Shown here: in pieces, positions 15,707 to 26,925 of the stretch
How the letters are laid out: each line of letters begins with the position of its first letter
Numbering within the stretch: the first letter of the stretch is position 1
Source: Paracoccus sediminicola
GTDB taxonomy: Bacteria; Pseudomonadota; Alphaproteobacteria; Rhodobacterales; Rhodobacteraceae
Direction of reading: 5' to 3'
Length of the DNA: 64,000 bases
Assembly: GCF_027912835.1 (NCBI RefSeq)
Contig: NZ_CP115769.1
Coordinates: 82,120-146,119, forward strand
Program-made: the position numbers and the translations under genes
Notes under the pieces: model-generated
What the model was told of the DNA's origin: nothing
What the model saw: only the letters and a program-made list of their open reading frames with translations
Database searches by the model: none

Positions 15707-16900
15707 TCAGAAGAACGCCTGCAGGCCGGTCTGGGCGCGGCCGAGGATTAGGGCGTGGACGTCGTGGGTGCCTTCGTAGGTATTGACGGTTTCCAAGTTC
15801 ACCATATGGCGCATCACCGGGTATTCGTCCGAGATGCCGTTGCCGCCGTGCATGTCGCGGGCCACGCGGGCGATCTCCAGCGCCTTGCCGCAGTTGTTGC
15901 GCTTGATCAGGGAGATCATCTCGGGCTGCATCTTCCCGGCCTCGAACAGCCGCCCCACGCGCAGGGCGGCGTTCAGCCCCAGCGTGATCTCGGTCATCAT
16001 GTTGGCGAGCTTCAGCTGGTGGAGCTGCGTCTGCGCGAGCGGTTTGCCGAACTGCTTGCGGTCCAGCCCATACTGGCGTGCGGCGTGCCAGCAGGCCTCG
16101 GCCGCGCCCATCGCGCCCCAGGCGATGCCGTAGCGCGCCCGGTTGAGGCAGCCGAAGGGACCGCCCAGGCCCTCGGCGTTCGGCAAAAGCGCGTCCTCGC
16201 CCACCTCGACCTCGTCCATGACGATCTCGCCGGTGACGCTCGCCCTCAAGGACAGCTTGCCCTCGATCTTCGGCGCCGAGAGGCCCTTCATGCCTTTTTC
16301 CAGCACGAAGCCACGGATCTTGCCGCCATGCGCGTCGGACTTGGCCCAGACGACGAAGACATCCGCGATGGGGCTGTTGGTGATCCACATCTTGGACCCG
16401 TTCAGCCGGTAGCCGCCGGGGGTCTTTTTCGCGGTGGTCTTCATGCCGCCGGGGTCCGAGCCCGCATCCGGCTCGGTCAGGCCGAAGCAGCCCACCCATT
16501 CGCCCGAACAGAGCTTCGGCAGGTACTTGCGCCGCTGCTCCTCGGACCCATAGGCGTTGATCGGGTGCATGACCAGGGACGCCTGCACCGACATCATGGA
16601 TCGGTAGCCCGAATCCACCCGTTCGACCTCGCGCGCGACAAGGCCGTAGCTCACATAGCCCGCACCGGTGCCCCCGAACTCCTCGGGGATGGTGACGCCC
16701 AGCAGGCCCAGTTCTCCCATCTCGGTGAAGATGGCACGGTCGGTCTGCTCGGTCCGGAAGGCCTCGCGCACGCGGGGAGCGAGGTGGCCTTGGGCATAGC
16801 TCCGCGCGGTGTCGCGGATCATGCGCTCTTCCTCGGTCAGTTCGTCTTCCAGCAGGAAGGGGTCTTCCCAGCGGAAGCTGCCGATGCGGTCCATCTTCAT
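15707..16900 (-). CDS. gcdH: Glutaryl-CoA dehydrogenase
   Basis: 397 residues. Oxidises and decarboxylates glutaryl-CoA to crotonyl-CoA, passing electrons to ETF. Family marks: [17 protein letters not shown] (FAD and substrate), [49 protein letters not shown] with the catalytic Glu in YEGT. These match GcdH better than other acyl-CoA dehydrogenases. ATG at 16900 is preferred (AGGAG about 10 bases upstream); an in-frame ATG at 16921 lacks a site. It is last in the catabolic block, 90 bases after ETF-QO, and would drain the glutaryl-CoA expected from odd-chain dicarboxylates. Confidence 0.88.
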   Translation of the reverse strand: MKMDRIGSFRWEDPFLLEDELTEEERMIRDTARSYAQGHLAPRVREAFRTEQTDRAIFTEMGELGLLGVTIPEEFGGTGAGYVSYGLVAREVERVDSGYRSMMSVQASLVMHPINAYGSEEQRRKYLPKLCSGEWVGCFGLTEPDAGSDPGGMKTTAKKTPGGYRLNGSKMWITNSPIADVFVVWAKSDAHGGKIRGFVLEKGMKGLSAPKIEGKLSLRASVTGEIVMDEVEVGEDALLPNAEGLGGPFGCLNRARYGIAWGAMGAAEACWHAARQYGLDRKQFGKPLAQTQLHQLKLANMMTEITLGLNAALRVGRLFEAGKMQPEMISLIKRNNCGKALEIARVARDMHGGNGISDEYPVMRHMVNLETVNTYEGTHDVHALILGRAQTGLQAFF

Positions 16901-16990
16901 GGTGGTTTCTCCTATCTCCATCAGGCGAGTTCAATAAGCATTACGGTGGTCATGCCAGGCCTATCTTGGGGTCGCGAGGCACCGGCCTTC

Positions 16991-18646
16991 TTACATGTTG
17001 GGATAGTTCGGCCCGTCGCCGCCCTGCGGCGTGGTCCAGACGATGTTCTGCGACGGGTCCTTGATGTCGCAGGTCTTGCAGTGGACGCAGTTCTGGAAGT
17101 TGATCACGAAGCGCGCACCTTCGGGCACCGACTTGTCCTCGACCACCTCGTAGACGCCGGCCGGGCAATAGCGCTGCGCCGGCTCGGCGTATTCCGGCAG
17201 GTTCACCCGGATCGGGACCGTGGGGTCCTTCAGCTTCAGGTGGCAGGGTTGGCTTTCCTCGTGGTTGGTGAAGGAAAAGGCCACGTTGGTCAGCCGGTCG
17301 AACGACAGCTTGCCGTCGGGCTTCGGGTAGTCGATCGGGCGATAGTTCTTCGCGGGCCGGGTCGCGGCGGCGTCGGTCTTGCCGTGCTTCCAGGTGCGCA
17401 GGATGTTGCGGTTGAAGAGGCTGGCGACCCACATGTCCATGCCGCCCAGCATCAGGCTGCCCACCATGCCGGTGCGCGACCAGGCGGGCTTGACGTTGCG
17501 GACGCGCTTGAGGTCATGGGCGATGAGGCCCGTGCGGACATCCTGTTCGTACTCGACCAGCTCGTCGCCCTCGCGTCCCGCGGAGATGGCCGCCGCGGCC
17601 GCGTTCGCCGCCGCGATCCCCGACAGCATGGCGTTGTGGTTGCCCTTGATGCGGGGAACGTTGACCATTCCCGCCGAGCAGCCCAGCAGCAGCGCGCCCG
17701 GCACCGTGATCTTCGGCAGCGACTGCCAGCCGCCTTCGGAAATCGCGCGGGCGCCATAGGCCACGCGCTTGCCGCCTTCCAGCAGCTCCGCGATGGCCGG
17801 GTGGTGCTTGAAGCGCTGGAACTCGGCGTAGGGGTAGAGATACGGGTTCTCGTAGTTCAGGTGGACCACGAAGCCGATGAAGACCTGGTTGTTCTCGGCG
17901 TGGTAGATGAAGGACCCGCCGCCCGCGTTCTTGCCCAGCGGCCAGCCCATGGTGTGGACGACCGTGCCCGGCTTGTGCTTGGCCGGGTCGATCTCCCAGA
18001 TCTCCTTCATGCCGATGCCGAACTTCTGCGGCTCGTGTCCGGCGGACAGGTCGTATGTCTCGATCAGCTGCTTGGCTAAAGACCCGCGTACGCCCTCGGC
18101 GATCATGACGTATTTGCCGCGCAGTTCCATGCCCGGCTCATAGGACGGGCCAGGGGTGCCGTCGGGGTTCTTGCCCATCTCGCCCGCGACGACGCCGGCC
18201 ACGCGGTCGCCGTCCATCACCAGCTCGGAGGCCGCCATGCCGGGGAAGATTTCCACGCCCAGTCCTTCGGCCTGCTCGGCCAGCCAGCGGCAGACGTTGC
18301 CCATGCTGACGATGTAGTTGCCGTGGTTCGACATCAGCCGCGGCATCGGCCAGTTCGGGATGCGCGCCGAGCCCGCCGGCCCCAGCACCACGAAGCTGTC
18401 CGAGGTGACGGCCGTCTTCACCGGCGCGCCCTTGTCCTTCCAGTCGGGGATCAGGGCATTCAGGCCCACCGGGTCCAGCACCGCGCCCGACAGGATATGG
18501 GCCCCGACCTCGGAGCCCTTTTCCAGCACCACCACGTTCAGGTCCGGGTCGATCTGCTTCAGGCGGATCGCCGCCGACAGGCCCGCAGGCCCCGCCCCGA
18601 CGATCACCACGTCGAATTCCATCGATTCGCGTTCGATCGTGCTCAT
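16991..18646 (-). CDS. Electron-transfer flavoprotein-ubiquinone oxidoreductase
   Basis: 551 residues. Transfers electrons from reduced ETF to ubiquinone at the inner membrane. N-terminal FAD-binding VVIVGAGPAGLSAAIRLKQ, ubiquinone/membrane segments in the middle, and a C-terminal [4Fe-4S] domain with RYCPAGVYEV and NCVHCKTCDIKDPSQNIVW (four Cys). Length is standard for the family. The frame runs on upstream through the neighbouring gene, but the start is ATG 18646, overlapping the ligase stop by 4 bases. Its presence serves the three ETF-dependent dehydrogenases of this block; etfAB genes are not in the window. Confidence 0.92.
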   Translation of the reverse strand: MSTIERESMEFDVVIVGAGPAGLSAAIRLKQIDPDLNVVVLEKGSEVGAHILSGAVLDPVGLNALIPDWKDKGAPVKTAVTSDSFVVLGPAGSARIPNWPMPRLMSNHGNYIVSMGNVCRWLAEQAEGLGVEIFPGMAASELVMDGDRVAGVVAGEMGKNPDGTPGPSYEPGMELRGKYVMIAEGVRGSLAKQLIETYDLSAGHEPQKFGIGMKEIWEIDPAKHKPGTVVHTMGWPLGKNAGGGSFIYHAENNQVFIGFVVHLNYENPYLYPYAEFQRFKHHPAIAELLEGGKRVAYGARAISEGGWQSLPKITVPGALLLGCSAGMVNVPRIKGNHNAMLSGIAAANAAAAAISAGREGDELVEYEQDVRTGLIAHDLKRVRNVKPAWSRTGMVGSLMLGGMDMWVASLFNRNILRTWKHGKTDAAATRPAKNYRPIDYPKPDGKLSFDRLTNVAFSFTNHEESQPCHLKLKDPTVPIRVNLPEYAEPAQRYCPAGVYEVVEDKSVPEGARFVINFQNCVHCKTCDIKDPSQNIVWTTPQGGDGPNYPNM

Positions 18647-20163
18647 CCTTCCTCCTTGGTGTCGAGCGCATCGCGGAACGTCTCGATCAGCTTCTGCTTG
18701 AGGATCTTGCCGTTGGGCGAGGTCGGCAACGCCGTTGTCACGATGATGCGCGAGGGCCGCTTGTAGGGCGAGAGACGCTCGGCCACGTGCTCGCGCAGGT
18801 CGGCTTCGCTGACCACGGCGGGATCGTCGGCCTGGCAGAAGGCCAAGACCTCCTCGTTGCCGCCCTCGACCTTGCGGCCGATCACGGCGGTCTGGACCAC
18901 GCGGGGGTGGTCGTTCAGCGCGGCCTCGACCTCGGGGGGATAGACGTTGAAGCCGCCCCGGATGATCAGCTCGCGCGAGCGGCCGGCGATGTGCAAATTG
19001 CCGTCGCTGTCGATGCGGCCCAGATCGCCGGTGCACAGAAAGCCCTCGGCATCGAAGGCCGCGGCGGTGGCCTCGGGGTTGCGGAAATAGCCGGGCATGA
19101 CATGCGGGCCGCGGGTCTGGATCTCGCCCACGCCATCGGCGCCGACATTGCGCAGGCGCAGATCCACGCCGGGCAGGGCCGGGCCAACGCTGACATCGGG
19201 CACGCCGGGCGGGTTGGTGGTCAGGGTGACGCCTGCGGTCGTTTCGGTCAGGCCATAGCCGTTCTGCAGCGCCACGCCGTAGAACGCTTCGGCCCGCCGC
19301 TTCCAGTCGGGGTCCAGCGGCGCCGCGCCCGAAGAGACATAGCGCAGCCGCCCCGGCGGCAGGCGGCCCCTGCCGCTTTTGCTGACCTCGTCCATGATCA
19401 GCGCGTGCATCTGCGGGACCGCAGGAAGGACGCTGACGCCGGATTGCAGGGCCTCGACCACGGCCGGGGCCGAGAAGCGCGGGAACAGCCACAGCTCGGC
19501 ACCGGCGACGGTGCTGGCGATCATCATCGAGGTCAGGCCGAAGACATGCGTCATCGGCAGCACGCCCAGGATCAGGTCGTCCGAGGCGATCTCTCGCATC
19601 CGGGCCGAGGTCTGGCCGCCAAACAGCAGGTTGGCGTGGCTGAGCATGACGCCCTTGGGCGTCCCGGTCGAGCCGGTGGTGTAAAGGATCACCGCTGTCT
19701 GCGCGGCGCCTTCGGCTACCGGCTCGGGCGTGGCGGATGGGTGCGGGCCGGCGATCGACAGCTTGCCAAGCGGCGTGTCCCACCCGGCCGCGCCCGCGAT
19801 CTCGGCATGGGTGCCGGCCTGCGGCGAGACATGGTTCAGATAGACGGTCAGGCGCGGGTCGGCATGTTCCGCGATGCGGTGCAGCTCGTGTTCGGTCATG
19901 CGGGCGTTGACCGGTACGGCCACAGCATCAAGGCGCGACGTTGCCATCAGCAGCCCGACCAGCGCCGCACAGTTTTCGGCCAGGATCAGCAGCCGGTCGC
20001 CGGGGCGCAGGTCGCGCGCCTGCAGTTCCGTGGCCAGCACCTCCACGGCGTCGGCCAGTTCGGCATAGCTATAGGTGCTGCCGCCGTCATCGCGCAGCGC
20101 GGGCGCGTCCGGGCGGGTGCAGCGCTGGATGTCGAGCAGGTCGTGAACGCGGGTCAGGGTCAT
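18643..20163 (-). CDS. AMP-forming acyl-CoA synthetase/CoA ligase
   Basis: 506 residues. ILYTTGSTGTPKGVMLSHAN (P-loop-like A3 motif), QNGYGLTETTAG (A5), GFLCTGDLGRI (A7) and PNGKILKQKL with the C-terminal catalytic Lys identify an ANL-superfamily ligase that activates a carboxylic acid with ATP and CoA. Within this operon it is the likely entry step for the imported acid, in the place of PimA-like ligases, but the substrate cannot be read. Overlaps ETF-QO downstream (4 bases) and the hydratase upstream (4 bases). Confidence 0.88.
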   Translation of the reverse strand: MTLTRVHDLLDIQRCTRPDAPALRDDGGSTYSYAELADAVEVLATELQARDLRPGDRLLILAENCAALVGLLMATSRLDAVAVPVNARMTEHELHRIAEHADPRLTVYLNHVSPQAGTHAEIAGAAGWDTPLGKLSIAGPHPSATPEPVAEGAAQTAVILYTTGSTGTPKGVMLSHANLLFGGQTSARMREIASDDLILGVLPMTHVFGLTSMMIASTVAGAELWLFPRFSAPAVVEALQSGVSVLPAVPQMHALIMDEVSKSGRGRLPPGRLRYVSSGAAPLDPDWKRRAEAFYGVALQNGYGLTETTAGVTLTTNPPGVPDVSVGPALPGVDLRLRNVGADGVGEIQTRGPHVMPGYFRNPEATAAAFDAEGFLCTGDLGRIDSDGNLHIAGRSRELIIRGGFNVYPPEVEAALNDHPRVVQTAVIGRKVEGGNEEVLAFCQADDPAVVSEADLREHVAERLSPYKRPSRIIVTTALPTSPNGKILKQKLIETFRDALDTKEEG

Positions 20164-20987
20164 GGGCGGGGTTCCTTCTTGTCGGCGCCAGAGCTGCCGC
20201 GGCCGAAATCGGGCGTCGTGCGGTTCAGGCGGGCGGTCAGGCCGGCGGCGGCCTCGGGGGCGGCCAGCGCATCGGCCATGGCCTCGGCCTCGCGGTCCAG
20301 TTGAGAGTCAAAATCTCCCTCGCGGGCGGCGGTGAGAAGCTTTTTGATCGCGCCCTGGGCGGTGGCCGGGCCCTGCGCCATGCGCGCGGCCAAGGCGGCG
20401 GCATGGGCCAACGCCTGCCCCGGCGCGACGAGGTCGGTCACCACGCCCATGGCCGCAAAGCTCGCGGCGGGGACGGGATCGCCGGTCAGGCACATGCGGG
20501 CGGCAAAGCCCGCCGGCACCCTGCGCGCCAGCGAGGCGGTCAGCCCGCCATCGGGCACCAGCCCGACGCGGACATAGGCGGCGGCAAAGCTGGCATCCTC
20601 GGCCGCGACCAGCAGGTCGCAGGCCAGCGCAATCGACAGCCCCGCCCCGGCCGCCCCGCCTTCGACGGCGGCGATGACCGGGCGCGGGCAGGCGCGGATG
20701 GCGCGGATGGTGGCGTGCAGATCCTCGATCCGGGCGCGGCGTTCATCCCGGGGCATGGCCGCGCGGGTGGCCAGCGCGTTCAGGTCGCCGCCGGCGCAGA
20801 AATAACCCTCGGCCCCGGTCAGCACCACGGCGCCCAGTCGATCCTGCGCCGCGGCCTGCGCCAGCGCCTCGCGCAGGCGGGCATACATGGCGGGGGCCAG
20901 CGCATTGCGGCAGCCGGGGTTCGACAGCGTCACCCGCAGGTAATCGCCGCAATCCTCGATCAGGGCGTCGGCCTGCGGGGCGGTCAT
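20160..20987 (-). CDS. Enoyl-CoA hydratase/isomerase family protein
   Basis: 275 residues, crotonase fold. EGYFCAGGDLNALA gives the first oxyanion-hole segment and EGGAAGAGLSIALACDLLVA the second; VRVGLVPDGGLTASLARRV carries an Asp at the usual Glu position, as in the PaaG-like isomerase branch. It could hydrate or isomerise an unsaturated acyl-CoA. The operon also encodes a fused hydratase, so this one may handle a different intermediate (for example a double-bond shift). Overlapping ATGA junctions on both sides. Confidence 0.85.
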   Translation of the reverse strand: MTAPQADALIEDCGDYLRVTLSNPGCRNALAPAMYARLREALAQAAAQDRLGAVVLTGAEGYFCAGGDLNALATRAAMPRDERRARIEDLHATIRAIRACPRPVIAAVEGGAAGAGLSIALACDLLVAAEDASFAAAYVRVGLVPDGGLTASLARRVPAGFAARMCLTGDPVPAASFAAMGVVTDLVAPGQALAHAAALAARMAQGPATAQGAIKKLLTAAREGDFDSQLDREAEAMADALAAPEAAAGLTARLNRTTPDFGRGSSGADKKEPRP

Positions 20988-21418
20988 GGGCTGTCCTTCG
21001 GGCGGCTTTGGGCGGCGGCGGGGACGCGCTTGAAGATCCCGCTGGCGGTGGCGATCAGGGTGCCGTCGTCATGGACCAGCTCGGCCGAGACGAACAGTAG
21101 GCTGCGCCCGCCCCCGACCACGCGGCCGGTCGCGGTGACGCCGCCATGCCGCGCCGGGCCGACGAAGTCGATGTTCAGCGAGACGGTCAGGAAGGGCTGG
21201 CGGCCGCTGTCATCGACGGTCAGGCTGGCGGTGGCGCCCGCCGCGCTGTCCAGCAGCATCCCCGCGATTCCGCCATGCAGCACGCCGTGGCGGTTGGTGT
21301 GGCGCTCGTCCAGGACCAGCCGGCAGCGGGCGCGGCGGTCCGGCTGGCCCACGTCGAGCACATAGCCGACCATACGCTGCGCGCCGGTCTCGCCCTGAAT
21401 GATGCCGCCGTCGCTCAT
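20984..21418 (-). CDS. Hotdog-fold thioesterase (PaaI/4HBT type)
   Basis: 144 residues. NRHGVLHGGIAGMLLDSAAG contains the HGG and catalytic Asp of PaaI-like thioesterases, followed by LTVSLNIDFVGPARHG. Members hydrolyse stray or dead-end acyl-CoAs, releasing CoA. The start is ATG 21418, overlapping the stop of the upstream dehydrogenase; the frame stays open further upstream only because of codon bias. It likely acts as a safety valve for this pathway. Confidence 0.85.
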   Translation of the reverse strand: MSDGGIIQGETGAQRMVGYVLDVGQPDRRARCRLVLDERHTNRHGVLHGGIAGMLLDSAAGATASLTVDDSGRQPFLTVSLNIDFVGPARHGGVTATGRVVGGGRSLLFVSAELVHDDGTLIATASGIFKRVPAAAQSRPKDSP

Positions 21419-22413
21419 GCCGCGCTGGCCGCGATGAAGCGTTCGAGGTGATGGTCGCTGTCGCCGAACCGCGCATCGGCGGCCAGCAGGCGGCGGGCGA
21501 GGGGGGCCAGCTCGTATTCCTCGGTCATGCCGATGCCGCCATGTAGCTGGATGGTTTCCTCGGCCACATACAGCGCGACCCGGCCCAGCAGCGATTTCGT
21601 CGCCGCCACATGACGGTCGCGGTCGGCGGTGTCGATGTTCCCGGCCAGGTTCCACACCGCCGAACGCGCCTGCTCGACCTCGGTCAGCAGGTCGGCCATG
21701 CGGTGCTGGAGCGCCTGGAACGAGCCGATCGGCCGGCCGAACTGCTTGCGGGTCTTGAGGTAGTCGGTGGTCAACTCGACCGCCTTTTCCATCGCCCCCA
21801 GCGCGTCGGCGCAGACCGCAAGGATCGCCGCCGCCAGCGGCCGGTCCAGCAGCGCGGCGTCGCCGATGCGGCGGGCGGGGGTGCCCTTCAGCGTGACCTC
21901 GGTCGCGCGGCCGCCATCCATCAGGGCATAGCCGCGCAGGCCCAGCCCCTCGGCCCCGGCCTCGACCAGCCACAGCCCGTCGGTCGCCTTGACGATCAGA
22001 TGGGTCGCATCCTCGGCCCCCGGCACCAGCGATTTCTCGCCGGTCAGCCGCTCGCCCTCGGCGAGGGTCGACACGTTGCCGTCATAGCGCTGGCCGGGTT
22101 CGTCAAGCGCCACCGCGATGCGGGCCTCGCCGCTGGCGGCGGCCTCGGCCAGATCGGCCTCGCCCGCGGCGGACAGGATGCCCGCGCCCAGCACCACGCT
22201 GTCGAGCAGCGGTGTGACGGCGGCGGCGCGGCCAAGGGTGCGGAACACCATCAGGATGTCCGGCCCGGTGCCGCCAAAGCCGCCCGCCTCTTCGGTCATC
22301 AGGGCAAGGCCCGCGCCCAGTTCGGACAGGGCGGCGGCGTCCCCGCCCCGCTCCAGCGTGCGGGCGAGGCTTTCGCCCAGCATGGTCTGTTCGTCGGTGA
22401 ACCCGAAATCCAT
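21415..22413 (-). CDS. Acyl-CoA dehydrogenase, PimD-like small partner
   Basis: 332 residues, shorter than typical (about 380). MDFGFTDEQTMLGESLARTL, AEEAxGG-like MTEEAGGFGGTG, RKQFGRPIGSFQALQHRMAD and HGGIGMTEEYELAPLARRLL are acyl-CoA dehydrogenase marks. The length, and the location next to a long PimC-type dehydrogenase gene 15 bases upstream, match the PimC/PimD pair of Rhodopseudomonas palustris pimeloyl-CoA dehydrogenase. That comparison is from memory of the family. An FAD flavoenzyme expected to form a heteromer with its neighbour. Confidence 0.8.
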   Translation of the reverse strand: MDFGFTDEQTMLGESLARTLERGGDAAALSELGAGLALMTEEAGGFGGTGPDILMVFRTLGRAAAVTPLLDSVVLGAGILSAAGEADLAEAAASGEARIAVALDEPGQRYDGNVSTLAEGERLTGEKSLVPGAEDATHLIVKATDGLWLVEAGAEGLGLRGYALMDGGRATEVTLKGTPARRIGDAALLDRPLAAAILAVCADALGAMEKAVELTTDYLKTRKQFGRPIGSFQALQHRMADLLTEVEQARSAVWNLAGNIDTADRDRHVAATKSLLGRVALYVAEETIQLHGGIGMTEEYELAPLARRLLAADARFGDSDHHLERFIAASAA

Positions 22414-22428
22414 GACGCGTTTCTCCCC

Positions 22429-23625
22429 TTAAAGGCCCAGCAGGGATTTCGCGATGATCCCCCGCTGGATTTCGTTCGAGCCGCCATAGATCGACAGCTT
22501 GCGGTTGTTCAGATAGGCGCGGGTCGCGGCTGCCGCCTCGGGCGGGCCGGGGGGCAGGTGGTCATTCGCGCCCTCGACCGCCTCGGACGGAAAGGCCAGC
22601 GCCCAGGGGCCGACCGCGCGGCGGGTCAGGTCGTTGATCGCCTGCCGGATCTGGGTTCCCTTCAGCTTCAGCATCGAGCTTTCCGCCCCCGGCACCTGCC
22701 CGGCCGCCGCCTGCGCCAGCATCCGCAGGTTGGTGGTCGCCATGGCCATCAGGTCGATTTCGATCTCGGCCAGACGCGCGGCAAATAGCGGGTTCTCGAT
22801 CAGCGGCTTGCCATGGGCCTGCTGCGCCCGCGCGATGCGCTTCAGCGCCGCGAGGCCCGCCGTGGCGAAGCCCACGCCGGCGATGTTCGTGCGTTCATGC
22901 GTCAGCAGATATTTGGCATAGGTCCAGCCCTTGTTTTCCTCGCCCACAAGGTTTTCCGCCGGCACCCGGACGTCGTCGAAAAACACCTCGTTCACCTCGG
23001 GCGTGCCGTCCAGCAGCACGATGGGGCGCACGGTGATGCCGGGGCTGGTCATGTCGATCAGCAGAAAGCTGATCCCCTCTTGCGCCTTGGCGGTGGGATC
23101 GGTCCGCACGAGGCAGAAGATCCAGTTCGCGTGCTGGCCCAGCGTGGTCCATGTCTTCTGGCCGTTGACGATATAGTCGTCGCCGTCGCGCACCGCCGTC
23201 GTCTTGACCGAGGCGAGGTCCGATCCCGCGCCGGGTTCGGAATAGCCCTGACACCACCAGTCCTGCCCGTTCAGGATGCGCGGCAGAAAGCGGTCCTGCT
23301 GTTCCTTGCTGCCGAATTTCTGCAGCACCGGCCCCAGCATGGCGATGCCGAAGGGCAGGACGCGGGGGGCGCTGGCCAGCGCGCTTTCCTCGTCAAAGAT
23401 GTGGCGCTGGATCGCGGTCCAGCCGGCGCCGCCGAATTCGCGCGGCCAGTTCCCGGCCAGCCAGCCCTTTTCGTTCAGGACCGCGTGCCATTCCTCGATC
23501 TCGGCCTTGGTCAGTTCCTGCTGCAGCCGGACCTTTTCCGACAGCCGCTTGGGCAAGCGGTCCTGAAGGAACTGGCGGACCTCGGCGCGAAAGGCCTGGT
23601 CGTCGGGCGAAAAGCTCATGTCCAT
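22429..23625 (-). CDS. Acyl-CoA dehydrogenase, PimC-like large partner
   Basis: 398 residues. MDMSFSPDDQAFRAEVRQFL, LNEKGWLAGNWPREFGGAGW, QGYSEPGAGSDLASVKTTAV (FAD region), NGQKTWTTLGQHANWIFCLV and the C-terminal YGGSNEIQRGIIAKSLLGL. The NWPxEFGG and GYSEPGAGSDLAS wording is typical of the PimC/FadE-like class that oxidises dicarboxyl-CoA or long-chain acyl-CoA. Two ATGs (23625 and 23619) are near each other; the first is used. Gap of 11 bases to the thiolase upstream. Confidence 0.85.
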   Translation of the reverse strand: MDMSFSPDDQAFRAEVRQFLQDRLPKRLSEKVRLQQELTKAEIEEWHAVLNEKGWLAGNWPREFGGAGWTAIQRHIFDEESALASAPRVLPFGIAMLGPVLQKFGSKEQQDRFLPRILNGQDWWCQGYSEPGAGSDLASVKTTAVRDGDDYIVNGQKTWTTLGQHANWIFCLVRTDPTAKAQEGISFLLIDMTSPGITVRPIVLLDGTPEVNEVFFDDVRVPAENLVGEENKGWTYAKYLLTHERTNIAGVGFATAGLAALKRIARAQQAHGKPLIENPLFAARLAEIEIDLMAMATTNLRMLAQAAAGQVPGAESSMLKLKGTQIRQAINDLTRRAVGPWALAFPSEAVEGANDHLPPGPPEAAAATRAYLNNRKLSIYGGSNEIQRGIIAKSLLGL

Positions 23626-23636
23626 GGTGGTTCCCC

Positions 23637-24808
<1,172 letters not shown>

Positions 24809-24812
<4 letters not shown>

Positions 24813-26923
24813 GTCGCGTCCTTTCCAGTGTTGGCGTCGGCAAATCTCCCGCCCTGATCCGCAAGCCGGTCCAGCAGCGGCGAGATTTGCCAGAAATAGG
24901 GGTCTTCGGCGGCAAAGCGGGCGATGTCGGCGCGGATCGGGTCCAGCCCCTGCGCGTCGGCCCAGTGCATCGGCCCGCCCTTCCAGCGCGGAAAGCCGTA
25001 GCCATGCAGCAGCACCACGTCGATGTCCGAGGCGCGGGCGGCGATGCCTTCCTCCAGGATCCTGGCGCCTTCATTCACCATTGCCGCCATGTAGCGAGAC
25101 TGGATCTCCTCGGGCGTGAAGCTGCGCGGGGTAATCCCTAGCTCGCGGCGGATGCCGTCCAGCATCTCTGCAATCTCGGGGTCGGGGCGGCCCTGCAGGG
25201 ACTGGTCGTCATAGATGTAATAGCCGCGCCCGGTCTTGCGGCCTAGACGTCCCGCCTCGACCAGCCGGTCGGCGAAGACCGGCACCCGCTCACGCGCATC
25301 GCGGGTGGGCGCCTTCCGCTGCCGGGTGGCATAGCCGATGTCCAGCCCGGCAAGGTCGCCCACCTGATAGGGACCCATCGGGAAGCCGAAGCCGACAATC
25401 GCTTGATCGACGTCGTAAGGCGAGGCGCCGTCCAGCACCATGTGGTCGGCCGCCGTGCGATAGGCCAATAGCATCCGGTTGCCGATGAAGCCGTCGCAAA
25501 CGCCCGAGCGCACGCCGATCTTGCCCATCCGCTTGGCCAGCGCAAAGGCGGTCGCCACCACGTCCGGGGCAGTGCAGTCCGCCACGACAATCTCCAGCAG
25601 CCGCATCACGTTGGCGGGCGAGAAGAAATGCAGCCCGATGACGTCCTGCGGGCGCGCGGTCGCCTGCGCGATCAGGTTCACGTCCAGATACGACGTATTC
25701 GTCGCCAGCACCGCGCCGGGACGGCAGATGCCGTCCAGGGTGCGGAACACCTCGCGCTTGACGTCCAGATCCTCGAACACCGCCTCGATCACCAGATCGA
25801 CCTGTGCCAGCGGGTCATAGCTTGCGACGGCGCGGAAGGCCTGCGACAGCATCTGGTCGCGCGCCTCGGCCGCCAGCTTGCCGCGCTTGACGGCGCCGTC
25901 CAGCATCCGGCCGATGCCAGCGGCGGCCTTGTCGGCCGAGGCCGCATCCCGTTCAACCAGCGTCACGTCCAGCCCTGCGGTCAGCGCCGCCGCCGCGATG
26001 CCTTGGCCCATGGTGCCGCCGCCGATGATGCCGACGCGGTCCAGACGGCGCGGGCTGACACCCTTCAGGTCGTCCTGCTGCGCGGCGCGGCGTTCGGCGA
26101 AAAAGGCGTGGATCAGGGCCGCGCGCTCGGGCGTCTGCATCAGGTCGGTGAAGGCGCGGCGCTCCAGCGCCATGCCTTCGGCAAAGGGCAGCGCCAGACC
26201 TTCGACGATGGTGTCCAGCGCGCGCATCGGGGCGACCTGCCCGCGCGCGGATTTCGCCACCTTTCGGCGCGCGTCCTCGACCGCCGCCGCGTCCACCGTG
26301 GGGGCGTCGGCCTGCGCCAGACGGCGCGGCCCCGCGCCCTGACCCAGCAGCCGCCGCGCCTCGGCCGCGCCCGCCTTAACGGGGGCAGTCGCGTCGGCCA
26401 GGGTGTCGATCAGCCCCAGTTCCAGCGCGCGGTCCGCGCCGATCTGACGGCCAGAAGTGACAAGCTCGATCGCCGCCTCGACCCCGACGACGCGCGGCAG
26501 GCGCTGGGTGCCACCGGCGCCGGGCAGCAGGCCCAGCGTGACTTCGGGCAGGCCCATCCGGGTGCCCGGCACCGCGACGCGGTAATGGGCGCCCAAGGCG
26601 ACCTCTAGCCCGCCGCCCAGAACCGTGCCGTGCAGCGCCGCGACCACGGGCTTGTCCGAAGCCTCGATGGCGGCGACGACATCGGGCAAGCCAGGCGGCA
26701 CCGGCGGCTTGCCGAATTCCGAGATATCGGCCCCGGCAATGAAGGTCCGGCCGGCGCAGAACAGCACTGCGATCCGCGCCTCGGGGTCTTGGGCCAGGCG
26801 GTCGATGGCCTCGGCCAGCCCTTGCCGGACGGCCGCGGACAGCGCGTTGACAGGCGGGTCGTCGACCTCGATAAAGCCGATCTCGCCCTCGCGGCGATAG
26901 GTGACGGGGGTCGGTTCAGCCAT
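24809..26923 (-). CDS. Bifunctional enoyl-CoA hydratase/3-hydroxyacyl-CoA dehydrogenase (PimF/FadJ-like)
   Basis: 704 residues. The N-terminal crotonase domain (1 to about 190) shows [17 protein letters not shown] and [20 protein letters not shown]; the middle Rossmann domain starts [20 protein letters not shown] (about 297) for NAD binding, with [17 protein letters not shown] containing the catalytic His; a C-terminal 3HCDH domain ends the protein ([16 protein letters not shown]). It performs hydration and NAD-dependent oxidation in beta-oxidation. The crotonase domain comes first, as in FadB/FadJ/PimF. Confidence 0.9.
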
Positions 26924-26925
26924 GG

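Noticed and set aside
15755..18079. Plus-strand open frame of 774 codons across gcdH and ETF-QO
   Set aside because: His/Arg/Gln-rich antisense image of two well-recognised minus-strand genes.
18787..20304. Plus-strand open frame of about 505 codons opposite the CoA ligase
   Set aside because: Antisense image of the ligase; no protein features.
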